Shown here: in pieces, positions 51,787 through 60,091 of the stretch
Numbering within the stretch: the first letter of the stretch is position 1
Layout of the letters: each line of letters starts with the position of its first letter
Source: Butyrivibrio sp.
GTDB lineage: Bacteria; Bacillota; Clostridia; Lachnospirales; Lachnospiraceae
Assembly: GCA_015056625.1 (NCBI GenBank)
Contig: SVFY01000013.1
Span: 1-64,000 of the forward strand
Direction of reading: 5' to 3'
DNA: 64,000 nucleotides
Notes under the pieces: generated by a model
What the model was told of the DNA's origin: nothing
The model's database searches: none
What the model saw: only the letters and a program-made list of their open reading frames with translations
Made by a program: the position numbers and the translations under genes

Positions 51787-52056
51787 TTAATAATCTTCTT
51801 CTATAACCTGTATCTCCATATAGTCAAAAGACACATCTTCAACGAAAGAATCCCTGGTAAAACGGCACTTTGCATGAAGCTGAAAATCTTTGACAACGCT
51901 GTCAAGCCAGATAGGTTTTGACAGGTCCATTTCATAACAGGCCTTTTCTATAGCGTTCATTACCTTATGGGTTCTGGTGTCTGTGGTTTCATCACATACC
52001 ACCATGTCCTTTATCAGGTGATTGTCGCTTATAAGTTTAACCCAGAGCCTGAACAT
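51787..52056 (-). CDS. Small conserved-looking protein, unknown function
   Basis: 89 residues; I do not recognise the family. It is soluble, without signal or membrane segment. It starts 'MFRLWVKLISDNHLIKDMVVCD', has a DNA-/RNA-neutral charge and ends with a beta-like acidic segment 'FDYMEIQVIEEDY'. A 'TDTRTHKVMNAIEKACYEMDLSKPIWLDSVVKDFQLHAKCRFTRDSFVE' middle suggests alternating helix and strand. It lies between galE and htrA in the same direction, after the galE terminator. Independent transcription is therefore likely. Confidence 0.6.
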   Translation of the reverse strand: MFRLWVKLISDNHLIKDMVVCDETTDTRTHKVMNAIEKACYEMDLSKPIWLDSVVKDFQLHAKCRFTRDSFVEDVSFDYMEIQVIEEDY

Positions 52057-52110
52057 AATTTACCTCACTTTACATATTATGATATACGGATTGCTCCGCT
52101 TCGCTCTCGC

Positions 52111-52144
52111 AAAAAGAGGTTTACCATTTCTAATGGTAAACCTC
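52111..52144 (-). terminator. Terminator of galE
   Basis: A perfect 13-bp stem (52116-52128 with 52132-52144, GAGGTTTACCATT, 3-base loop) followed by five T residues on the minus strand. Confidence 0.9.
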
Positions 52145-52163
52145 ATAAATAATGTATCACATA

Positions 52164-53180
52164 TCAGCCTTCATAACCATTTGGATTATTACTTTGCCAT
52201 CTCCAGGAATCTTCACACATTTCCTTGATGCCATTTTCTGCAACCCAGCCAAGTTCTTCTTTTGCCTTGTCAGCCTTGGAGTAGCAGGTTGCGATATCTC
52301 CAGGACGTCTGTCCTTGATCTCGTATGGGATTTTAACTCCTGTGGCCTCTTCAAAGTTCTTGACGATGTCCAGAACGCTGTAGCCAACACCAGTTCCAAG
52401 GTTGTAGATGTTAAGTCCGCTTCCGGGAGCCAGCTTCTTAAGAGCCTTGACATGTCCCTTTGCAAGGTCAACAACGTGGATATAATCTCTTACGCCTGTT
52501 CCGTCGTGTGTATCATAGTCATTACCAAATACGTTGAGCTTAGGAAGCTTACCTACAGCAACCTGTGTGATGTAAGGCATCAGATTGTTAGGAATTCCGT
52601 TTGGATTCTCTCCAATGGTTCCGCTCTTGTGAGCTCCGATAGGATTGAAGTATCTAAGGAGAACCACATTCCACTCTGGATCTGCCTTCTGTATATCAGA
52701 TAAGATCTGCTCAAGCATTGACTTGGTCCAACCGTAAGGGTTTGTGCACTGACCCTTTGGACACTCCTCTGTAATAGGGATCATTGCTGGATCGCCGTAT
52801 ACTGTTGCGGATGATGAAAAGATAATGTTCTTGCAGTTATGTTTTCTCATCACATCAACAAGAGTAAGTGTTCCTGTAATATTGTTGTCGTAGTATTCCC
52901 ATGGCTTCTGAACAGATTCGCCAACAGCCTTAAGTCCTGCAAAGTGGATGACACTGTCAATCTTCTCATTTGAAAAGATCTTCTCAAGAGCGTCTCTGTC
53001 TCTTATATCAGCCTCATAAAAAGGAACCTTCTTGCCTGTAAGTGCCTCAACTCTCTCAAGACATTTCCTGCTTGAATTGGCAAGGTTGTCCATTACTACT
53101 ACATCTTCTCCAGCATTCTGAAGCTCAACTACTGTGTGTGAACCAATATATCCAGCACCACCTGTTACAAGAATAGCCAT
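52164..53180 (-). CDS. galE: UDP-glucose 4-epimerase GalE
   Basis: 338 residues, extended SDR: '[20 protein letters not shown]' NAD loop, '[14 protein letters not shown]', 'FSSSATVYG', catalytic Tyr/Lys in 'NPYGWTKSM' (Y-x3-K), '[11 protein letters not shown]' and '[19 protein letters not shown]'. It interconverts UDP-glucose and UDP-galactose for galactose use and for surface polysaccharide. AGAGG lies 5 bases before the ATG. Upstream is the UDP-sugar pyrophosphorylase, making UDP-glucose, in the same direction. Confidence 0.97.
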   Translation of the reverse strand: MAILVTGGAGYIGSHTVVELQNAGEDVVVMDNLANSSRKCLERVEALTGKKVPFYEADIRDRDALEKIFSNEKIDSVIHFAGLKAVGESVQKPWEYYDNNITGTLTLVDVMRKHNCKNIIFSSSATVYGDPAMIPITEECPKGQCTNPYGWTKSMLEQILSDIQKADPEWNVVLLRYFNPIGAHKSGTIGENPNGIPNNLMPYITQVAVGKLPKLNVFGNDYDTHDGTGVRDYIHVVDLAKGHVKALKKLAPGSGLNIYNLGTGVGYSVLDIVKNFEEATGVKIPYEIKDRRPGDIATCYSKADKAKEELGWVAENGIKEMCEDSWRWQSNNPNGYEG

Positions 53181-53300
53181 GATTACCTCTTTTCTATGTC
53201 GTACATAATAAGTTTTTTTGTCTACCTACAGCAGTATTGTATAGAGAATCTGCATCTATTACAATTTCCTTTTGTTGCGACTACCTGTCGAAATGTTAAC

Positions 53301-54530
53301 TTATAGTTCGATTCCGTTCTTTTTGCAAAGTTCTCTTGCAGTTTCTACAGAATCGACACCCTCTTTATTCTTGATAGGCGCAAACTCATGCTCCCTGATA
53401 ACCTCGTATGGAAGGCAGCTTGGAAGCTCATGGATCATATCAAGAACCAGCTGCTCAAACTTGCATCCGTTGGGAGTCTCTGGCTTAATAAGCTGTGCGT
53501 TTTCATCAATATAAGGAATCTTCTTCTCAACAACGTGAAGTGGCAGAGATTTCTTGGAGATCTCATAAAGGTCTTTTTCGTTGAAAAGATAGTTAAGAAT
53601 TACACCGTAGTTGTATGCTGGATCCCCATTCTCATCCTTGGCATCCATCATCTCCTGGGACAGCTCATAGTACTCAACAATAGATGGCTTGCCATCCTCA
53701 AGGCACATAACACCAACCTTCTCATCCGGAGCACATTTTCTCACAACCTTAGCGCCGCAGCTTACACCTGCTTCAAGGGTTGCACCAACAAAGCAAGGAT
53801 CTGCAATTCTCTGAAGGACATTGTCTACGGAAAAGATATCAATCCACTCAATACCCTCTTTTAACATGAGATCACGAAGTCCCGCGCGAAGCATTGATGC
53901 GTACCATCCTGCATTGCCGTTAGGAGATGTGGAGATCCTTGACTTACTCTCCATATAAACCTTGCCCTCGTAGTCAGAGGCTGGTGCCATGTCCTGTTTG
54001 AAGAAAGTGATCTTATCCTCAGGGTATCCAAAAAAGTTGTGCTCCTTGAGGAAAGAAACTGTTGCGTCATTGTTCTTTTCACTGGTCATGATGAACAGGC
54101 GAATGTAAGTGCCATCTGCCTGATCAACTGTATCCTTAAGGTTTTCGATTATTCTCTGGAAGATATATACATCCTTGGTAAGACCAATATTGTACATTCC
54201 CTTTGGATTATCCGAGCCAAGTCTTGTGCCCATTCCGCCAGCAAGGAGGCAGGCAGCGATCTTGCCCTCCTTAAGAGCTTTTTTACCAATTGCAAAAAGC
54301 TCATCCTTTCTCTTTTCAATCTCAGATACCTGCATTGCAGCAAGGGGTGCAAACTCACCTCTTCCCGCGCTCTTTCCAAGATTCTTGCAATTTTCAACTA
54401 CAGAAAAATCTGTATCCTCTATCTGTGCAATGAGCTCTGTCTTCTCAGCATCTGAAAGCTCATCGTAATATTTAAGTACGTGAAGCTGATCAAACTTACT
54501 CAGTTTTTCTTTTGCCTCTTCAAATGTCAT
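53301..54530 (-). CDS. UDP-sugar pyrophosphorylase (UTP--glucose-1-phosphate or UDP-GlcNAc type, eukaryote-like fold)
   Basis: 409 residues of the UDPGP/UAP family rather than the bacterial GalU type: 'CLLAGGMGTRLGSDNPKGMYNIGL' nucleotide loop, 'YIRLFIMTSEKNNDATVSFL', 'ITFFKQDMAPA', 'SPNGNAGWYASMLRAG', 'EWIDIFSVDNVLQRIADPCFVG', 'KVGVMCLEDGKPSIVEYYELS'. Such enzymes use UTP with glucose-1-P, GlcNAc-1-P or several sugar phosphates; specificity is not readable. Adjacent galE favours UDP-glucose or UDP-galactose/hexosamine supply. GAGGAGG precedes the ATG. Confidence 0.88.
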   Translation of the reverse strand: MTFEEAKEKLSKFDQLHVLKYYDELSDAEKTELIAQIEDTDFSVVENCKNLGKSAGRGEFAPLAAMQVSEIEKRKDELFAIGKKALKEGKIAACLLAGGMGTRLGSDNPKGMYNIGLTKDVYIFQRIIENLKDTVDQADGTYIRLFIMTSEKNNDATVSFLKEHNFFGYPEDKITFFKQDMAPASDYEGKVYMESKSRISTSPNGNAGWYASMLRAGLRDLMLKEGIEWIDIFSVDNVLQRIADPCFVGATLEAGVSCGAKVVRKCAPDEKVGVMCLEDGKPSIVEYYELSQEMMDAKDENGDPAYNYGVILNYLFNEKDLYEISKKSLPLHVVEKKIPYIDENAQLIKPETPNGCKFEQLVLDMIHELPSCLPYEVIREHEFAPIKNKEGVDSVETARELCKKNGIEL

Positions 54531-54579
54531 CCCGACACCTCCTCATCTGACAATTTTCCATTCACTATTCTATCATAAA

Positions 54580-54613
54580 AGACCACAAAGCGCCTTAACG
54601 CCTTGTGGTCTTG
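54580..54613 (-). terminator. Terminator-like hairpin after the GH25 gene
   Basis: AAGACCACAA (54580-54589) pairs with TTGTGGTCTT (54604-54613), extended by GCG/CGC after a one-base mismatch. The sequence after it on the minus strand is only weakly T-rich. Confidence 0.65.
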
Positions 54614-54633
54614 ATCGCTTAAACTGATTTGTA

Positions 54634-56322
54634 TCAACCTGCTGTAGGAGTAGCTGCAGCAGCCTCTGGAGCTGGTTCAGGAAGTGGTGTTCCAGGAACC
54701 CAGCCTGCAGGATCTGCTAAAAGTCCGTTCTTGTCAAAGGTGCAGTTAACTCCGTCAAGAGGTACTGTCACAGCAACAAGCATGCGACCTGTGTTGCCAT
54801 CAAAGAATCTCCAGCCATCTGGCTGCTCTACCCAGCCTACAACCCTGTGTCCGTCTGCAGGATCAAGATAGTAAACGCCGTCCTTAAGTGATGCAAATCC
54901 AACTGCCATCTTGCCATCTTCAGCAAAGTAGTAGTTCTGGCCATCTATTGCATTCCAACCCTTGAGCATCTTGCCATCAGGTCCAAAGTAGAATCTTGAA
55001 GCTACATCTCCTGACCATCCGGTAAACATCACACCGTCGTCGCCAAAGAGATATACGTCCTTATCTATAGTCTGAAGGCCAACAACAGCTGCGTTGCCCT
55101 GACCAAAGTAGTATCTCTGTCCCTGCTCGTTTGAGTACCATCCGCTTAATGCAATACCATCAGCGCCAAACATGTACTTACCAGTCTCAAGTGCATGCAT
55201 GCCTGTCAGCATAAGTCCGTTAGCATCAAAGAGATAAAGTTTATCACCAATAGGAGTAAGTCCAGTATGCATTACATACTGCTCATCAAAGTAGCGGATA
55301 CCATCCTCAAGCTGAACGAATCCTCTCTGGCACTGGCCATCAGCGTTAGCATAATATACTGTTCCGCCAAGATTAAGAAGACCTGTGCAGCGCTGACCGT
55401 TTTCATTGAAGTAGTAGTGAGCTCCGTCAATATCAGCAAATCCAACAGCAGCAAGACCGCCGTTATTAGGATCAAGATAGTAGATACCGCTCTCGTCCTG
55501 GAACCATCCGGTCTGGATAAATCCGTTTGCATCAGCATGGTATCTCTGACCGCTTAAGTTGATCCAGCCATACTGCTTGCGGTAGTTGTGGTAGTAATAA
55601 ACATGTCCACCCCAGCTGTTGAAGCCCTCTGGGATCATTCTTGAGAAATAGTCAACATAAAGGTGGTTGACATCAACTCTTGTAGGGATTCCAGCATATG
55701 AACCATGGCTGCTGGACTGCCACATAGCATAGTCACCAGGATAGTCGCAGGCTGTGTTGTACTGTGCAACCCACTTGGCAGCTGAAACTGATGGCATTCT
55801 TCCCATGAACCAGTTGCGGCTTGCGTAAACCATTGGCTCATATCCGTTGGCGTTGATGATGCCGCAGAATGTATCAGCAATTGCCTGAAGCTGTCCTGCA
55901 TTAAGTCCCTTCTGGCAGGAGTCCTCAATATCGATAGCGATAGGGAATGTAACTGTATAAGGAGCTATCCACGCAAGTACCTGATTGGCCTCAGCAGCTG
56001 CTGCCTCAGGAGTAGTTGCATATGAATAGATATAGATACCTGTACGGATACCAGCGGCATTGGCGCCGTTGATGTTATTGATGAACTGTTCATCCAGGCC
56101 CTTCTTGGTTGTGCCAACTCTGATCATGGCAAAGCGCACACCCTGATTTCTGACCTGTTGCCAGTTGATGCCTCCCTGATACTTGGAAACGTCGATTCCC
56201 ACTGCAACCTCTGGGCCAACAGCCTTAGCTTCTACACTTGCAGCAGGGCTTAAGAAAAGGAGTGCTGAAAAGAAAACCAGCATTCCCGCTGAAATAAAGA
56301 GCTTCTTTATACCTTTTAACAT
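54634..56322 (-). CDS. Secreted GH25 lysozyme with cell-wall-binding repeats
   Basis: 562 residues. Signal peptide (about 1-30, with Lys-Lys, hydrophobic core, 'AASVEAKA'). GH25 domain about 38-235: 'VAVGIDVSKYQGGINWQQV' (catalytic Asp), 'FAMIRVGTT', 'FPIAIDIEDSCQ' (Asp-x-Glu), 'EPMVYASRNWF' and 'MWQSSSHGSYAG'. From about 245 to 520 there are a dozen 18-20-residue CW-binding repeats of the 'G-W/Y-Y-Y-F...G-x-M/x-x-T-G' type, as in choline-binding proteins. A Pro/Ala-rich tail ('PLPEPAPEAAAATPTAG') ends it. It is secreted to cut peptidoglycan while bound to the wall; autolysis or separation of cells is likely. Confidence 0.93.
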   Translation of the reverse strand: MLKGIKKLFISAGMLVFFSALLFLSPAASVEAKAVGPEVAVGIDVSKYQGGINWQQVRNQGVRFAMIRVGTTKKGLDEQFINNINGANAAGIRTGIYIYSYATTPEAAAAEANQVLAWIAPYTVTFPIAIDIEDSCQKGLNAGQLQAIADTFCGIINANGYEPMVYASRNWFMGRMPSVSAAKWVAQYNTACDYPGDYAMWQSSSHGSYAGIPTRVDVNHLYVDYFSRMIPEGFNSWGGHVYYYHNYRKQYGWINLSGQRYHADANGFIQTGWFQDESGIYYLDPNNGGLAAVGFADIDGAHYYFNENGQRCTGLLNLGGTVYYANADGQCQRGFVQLEDGIRYFDEQYVMHTGLTPIGDKLYLFDANGLMLTGMHALETGKYMFGADGIALSGWYSNEQGQRYYFGQGNAAVVGLQTIDKDVYLFGDDGVMFTGWSGDVASRFYFGPDGKMLKGWNAIDGQNYYFAEDGKMAVGFASLKDGVYYLDPADGHRVVGWVEQPDGWRFFDGNTGRMLVAVTVPLDGVNCTFDKNGLLADPAGWVPGTPLPEPAPEAAAATPTAG

Positions 56323-56490
56323 ACTTTCTCTCCCCTAATTTTTACAAAATACTTAACATTTATTATACGTAAAAACATCCTTTAGGTCAACGAATAGTAG
56401 CCCATTTGAAGGCTCTTTTCATGCGCGTTTTTGTGGTATTATATTGTTATAATATCGTTTGTTTTTCGTTGTCAGATTGGAGGTATCTCT

Positions 56491-57966
56491 ATGCTGAAAG
56501 AATTTGTAAAAGCTGAAATCCCAGAGGAGGAAGTTTTAAAAGAAAAGCTTAAAGAAGAGCGTCTTCGCCTAGGTGCATTTCAGATGAAGATCAAGGAAGC
56601 CGGCCTTCCAGTTATGGTTTTGTTTGAAGGCTGGAACGCCGCAGGAAAAGGCGCCGTCATCGGGAAAGTTATCCGCAACATCGATCCCAGGTTCTTTAAG
56701 GTTGCCACCATGGACAGGCAGCCAAGCAGCGAGGAAAAGAGATATCCATTCCTTTACAGATACATAAAAGAGATCCCGGAAGCCGGTAAATTCAGGTTCT
56801 TTGACACCTGCTGGATGGAAGAGGTTGTATCCGGAGTTTTAGATGGCGATCTCACAGATGAAGTCTACAGAAAGAGGGTTCACTCCATAAACGTTATAGA
56901 ACGCCAGCTTTGCGACAACGGTTATCTGGTCATCAAATTCTTTTTCCATATATCCAAAAAAGAGCAGAAAAAACGACTTGACGCCTTAAAGTCCAGCAAA
57001 GACACCAGCTGGCGCGTTGATAAAAACGATCTTTTGCAGAACAAGCACTACGACAAGTGCCTTGATGTTTTTGAGAGGTACCTTGAGGACACCAATGAGT
57101 CCAGATCTCCTTGGTACATCATTGATGCCAAGGATAAAAAGTACGCTGAGCTTCAGGTGCTTCAGTTCCTTAATCAGGGAATTGACATAGCGCTCAAAAA
57201 CCAGAAGATGAATGTTCCCATCCTGCAGAACACCTTCCCTATGGAAAAGATCGGTAAGCTCTCTGACATCTCACTGGAGGGCAAGGTCATGAGTGATGCT
57301 GAGTACGACGCTGAGCTTGACCGCCTGCAGAAAGAGCTTAAGGGCCTTGGAAATAAGGTTTACCGCAAGAAGATCCCTGTAATAATCGCTTACGAAGGCT
57401 GGGACGCAGCTGGAAAGGGCGGAAACATCAAAAGGATCACTGAAGCCCTTGATCCAAGAGACTACGTGGTTGAGCCAATTGCCAGCCCCGAGCCCCACGA
57501 GAAGGCCCGTCACTATCTGTGGCGCTTCTGGACAAGACTTCCCAAGACAGGCCATATCACAGTGTTTGACAGGACCTGGTACGGCCGCGTAATGGTTGAG
57601 CGCCTTGAGGGATTCTGTTCCGAGAACGACTGGCAGAGAGCCTACAACGAGATCAATGAATTTGAAAAAGAGCTAAAGGACTGGGGCGCTGTGATCATCA
57701 AGTTCTGGGTTCAGATAGACAAAGACACTCAGCTTAAGCGCTTCACAGACAGGCAGAATACTCCTGAAAAGCAGTGGAAGATCACTGATGAAGACTGGCG
57801 CAATCGTGAAAAATGGGACCTTTACGAAACTGCTATCGACGAAATGATAGAAAAGACCAGTACCTCTTTTGCCCCATGGCATGTCCTGGAATCTGTAGAC
57901 AAAAAGTACGCCCGCATAAGAGCTCTGAAGATAGTAATAGATGAGATCAAAAAAGCTCTTGAATGA
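56491..57966 (+). CDS. pap: Polyphosphate:AMP phosphotransferase (two-domain PPK2, Pap)
   Basis: 491 residues from ATG 56491 (GGAGG 7 bases upstream; an in-frame start at 56431 has none). Two PPK2 halves: P-loops 'FEGWNAAGKGAVIGKVI' (about 45-60) and 'YEGWDAAGKGGNIKRITEALDPR' (about 305-330). Lid and second Walker residues include 'FFDTCWMEEVV' in half one and 'VFDRTWYGRVMVERLEG' in half two, so only the C-terminal half has the full D-R-x-W-Y-x-R motif, as in class II Pap. It phosphorylates AMP to ADP with polyphosphate. A TATAAT at 56448-56453 is the likely -10. It ends in a strong bidirectional hairpin. Confidence 0.9.
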   Translation: MLKEFVKAEIPEEEVLKEKLKEERLRLGAFQMKIKEAGLPVMVLFEGWNAAGKGAVIGKVIRNIDPRFFKVATMDRQPSSEEKRYPFLYRYIKEIPEAGKFRFFDTCWMEEVVSGVLDGDLTDEVYRKRVHSINVIERQLCDNGYLVIKFFFHISKKEQKKRLDALKSSKDTSWRVDKNDLLQNKHYDKCLDVFERYLEDTNESRSPWYIIDAKDKKYAELQVLQFLNQGIDIALKNQKMNVPILQNTFPMEKIGKLSDISLEGKVMSDAEYDAELDRLQKELKGLGNKVYRKKIPVIIAYEGWDAAGKGGNIKRITEALDPRDYVVEPIASPEPHEKARHYLWRFWTRLPKTGHITVFDRTWYGRVMVERLEGFCSENDWQRAYNEINEFEKELKDWGAVIIKFWVQIDKDTQLKRFTDRQNTPEKQWKITDEDWRNREKWDLYETAIDEMIEKTSTSFAPWHVLESVDKKYARIRALKIVIDEIKKALE

Positions 57967-58002
57967 AGAAAAAGGTCTGGACCAAAGTCCAGACCTTTTA
58001 GA
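57967..58002. terminator. Terminator between pap and the hydroxyacid dehydrogenase gene
   Basis: A perfect 12-bp stem (57971-57982 with 57987-57998, AAAGGTCTGGAC, CAAA loop) with A residues before and TTTTAG after, so it may serve both convergent genes. Confidence 0.88.
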
Positions 58003-58042
58003 CTGTAGACAAAAACCACGGCAAAATAATGTATCATGTATT

Positions 58043-59002
58043 TCAGTTCACGATGTTCCTAGGTGTTCCATTCATCCATGCTTTTATGTTTTTCTTTACT
58101 TCATCAAGGCATCTCTTTCTGGCTTCAGTGCTGGCCCAAGCAAGATGCGGTGTTACTATAAGGCGGCCGCTGTCCTGGATTTTTAAAAGTTTGGAATTTT
58201 TAGCCATAGGTTCAGGATTAAGAACGTCAAGCCCTGCTGCCCTTATGGTGCCACCAGCAAGAGCTTCATAGAGGTCGTCTTCCACAACCACAGCGCCTCT
58301 TGCTACATTTATGAGGATTGCTGTTTTCTTCATTTTTGAAAAAGCCTCTTTGTTAAAGAGGTCTCTTGTTCTGTCGCTAAGCGGGCAGTGGAGAGAGATA
58401 ATGTCTGACCTTTTAAGAAGCTCGTCAAAGCTTACCTGCTCATAGTCTGTGCAGTCGCTATGGCCAGAAGATGCGTAGAAGATCACATGTGCTCCAAAGG
58501 CTGTTGCGATCTGGGCAACCTTCCTTCCGATATTACCCATACCAACAATTCCATAGGTTTTGCCTGCAAGCTCCTCGTAAGGGATATCAAGACAACAAAA
58601 GTGCTCCTGGTTTGCATAGGCTCCGGTCTTTACAAACTCGTCATAGTGGCGAAGGTTTTCCATCAGGTAAAAGAGCATTGCAAAGGTGTGCTGTGCAACT
58701 GAATCTGTTGAGTAGTTAACAACGTTGGCAACCTTTACGCCGTGTCTGTCGCAGGCTGGAATATTGGCGTTGTCGTACCCTGTTGCAAACTCACATATAA
58801 GCTCAAGATCCGGCGCGTTATCAAGAAGCTTGTCAGTGATCTGGCTCTTGTTTATTACCAGCACATTGGCTCCAGCGAGCCTTTCTTTTGCATTCTCTTC
58901 TGTTACCTTGTCGTCGTAATATGTTACCTCGCCAAGCTCATCATATATGGTGTAGTCCATGTCTGTTCCGACGCTGTCTTTATCTGCTATAACAATCTTC
59001 AT
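58043..59002 (-). CDS. NAD-dependent D-2-hydroxyacid dehydrogenase
   Basis: 319 residues. NAD loop 'KTYGIVGMGNIGRKVAQIATAFG' (G-x-G-x2-G), 'DIISLHCPLSDRTRDLFNKEAF', catalytic Arg in 'LINVARGAVVVEDDLYEAL', Glu in 'LDVLNPEPMAKNS' and His in 'LIVTPHLAWASTEARKR'. Glycerate/hydroxypyruvate reductase is the closest-sounding subgroup, but D-lactate or phosphonate specificity cannot be excluded. AAGGAG lies 6 bases before the ATG. Convergent with pap and divergent from the DUF1848 gene. Confidence 0.9.
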   Translation of the reverse strand: MKIVIADKDSVGTDMDYTIYDELGEVTYYDDKVTEENAKERLAGANVLVINKSQITDKLLDNAPDLELICEFATGYDNANIPACDRHGVKVANVVNYSTDSVAQHTFAMLFYLMENLRHYDEFVKTGAYANQEHFCCLDIPYEELAGKTYGIVGMGNIGRKVAQIATAFGAHVIFYASSGHSDCTDYEQVSFDELLKRSDIISLHCPLSDRTRDLFNKEAFSKMKKTAILINVARGAVVVEDDLYEALAGGTIRAAGLDVLNPEPMAKNSKLLKIQDSGRLIVTPHLAWASTEARKRCLDEVKKNIKAWMNGTPRNIVN

Positions 59003-59073
59003 GATTTTCTCCTTATAGTGAATTGTTCTGTCATGGTATTATATCATTATATTTGAGAAAAACGGTGAATTAA

Positions 59074-60006
59074 ATGATCATCCAGACAGGCTCCCGCACT
59101 GACATTCCCGCTTTCTACGCCGACTGGTTTGCTAAGAGGCTAGAGGAAGGCTATGTTTATGTGCGAAATCCCTACAATATGACTTATGTGACCAAGTACA
59201 TACTGCATCCATCTGTGGTGGACCTTATAAGCTTTTGCTCCAAGAATCCAGCGCCAATGCTTAAGTACCTTGACCTGCTCCGTCCTTACGGTATGTACTG
59301 GTACGTCACCATAACAGGCTACGGAAGAGACATTGAGCCAGGTGTCCCTGATATTCCGGATGTAATAGAAACCTTCAAAAAGCTCTCTGACTTTGCGGGC
59401 GTCGATTCCATGGGATGGCGCTATGATCCGATCTTCCTTGATGAGAAGTACACCAGAGACTACCATCTTGAGAAGTTTGAAGAGATCGCTACCGCCCTGG
59501 ATGGCTATACCCAGACAGCTGTCATCAGTTTTATAGACATCTATCAGAAGGTAAAGAAGAATTTTCCCAAGGCTACTGCCTTGGAAAAAGCTGATCGCCT
59601 GTATCTTGGAGAACACATGGCAAAGATAGCAAAAGACCATGGCATGATTCTTCGACCCTGCAGCGAAGGAACAGAGCTTGCCCGATTCGGAGCGGACTGC
59701 AGCGGTTGCATGACCCAGCCCATCTACGAAAAAGCTCTCCACACAAAGCTTGACTTCCCCAAGATCAAGAACGCCAGAACTTCCTGCGCCTGCTTTCTTG
59801 GAAATGATATTGGCATGTACAACACCTGTCTTCACTTATGCAAGTACTGCTATGCCAACTATGATGCAGAAACTGTCATAAATAACAACGCAAATCACGA
59901 TCCATTGTCACCGCTTCTTATAGGAAATATCCGGCCTGAAGATGAGATCCACCAGGCGGAACAAAAGAGCTGGATCGACGGCCAGTTGTCCTTTGACTTT
60001 TTATGA
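59074..60006 (+). CDS. DUF1848 protein with radical-SAM-like cysteine cluster
   Basis: 310 residues, family DUF1848. The N-terminal part has 'IIQTGSRTDIPAFYADWFAKRLEEGYVYVRNP' and 'YWYVTITGYGRDIEPGVPD'. The C-terminal part carries 'GADCSGCMTQPIYEKAL' then 'CACFLGNDIGMYNTCLHLCKYCYANYD'. The C-L-H-L-C-K-Y-C spacing (C-x3-C-x2-C) is the radical-SAM iron-sulfur motif, unusually near the C-terminus instead of the N-terminus. Its reaction is unknown. It is a single gene with a weak GGTGA site and a terminator behind it. Confidence 0.88.
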   Translation: MIIQTGSRTDIPAFYADWFAKRLEEGYVYVRNPYNMTYVTKYILHPSVVDLISFCSKNPAPMLKYLDLLRPYGMYWYVTITGYGRDIEPGVPDIPDVIETFKKLSDFAGVDSMGWRYDPIFLDEKYTRDYHLEKFEEIATALDGYTQTAVISFIDIYQKVKKNFPKATALEKADRLYLGEHMAKIAKDHGMILRPCSEGTELARFGADCSGCMTQPIYEKALHTKLDFPKIKNARTSCACFLGNDIGMYNTCLHLCKYCYANYDAETVINNNANHDPLSPLLIGNIRPEDEIHQAEQKSWIDGQLSFDFL

Positions 60007-60014
60007 TGCCAAAA

Positions 60015-60048
60015 GCAAAGAGCCCCTTCTTGCGAAGGGGCTCTTGTC
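60015..60048. terminator. Bidirectional terminator between the DUF1848 and isomerase genes
   Basis: A 12-bp stem (60018-60029 with 60034-60045, AAGAGCCCCTTC, 4-base loop); T-rich flanks on the minus side (TTTGCTTTTGG) suit the isomerase gene too. Confidence 0.88.
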
Positions 60049-60091
60049 ATCTTCAAATAGATTCTGCCATATCCGGCGATCCGTCATGCAA

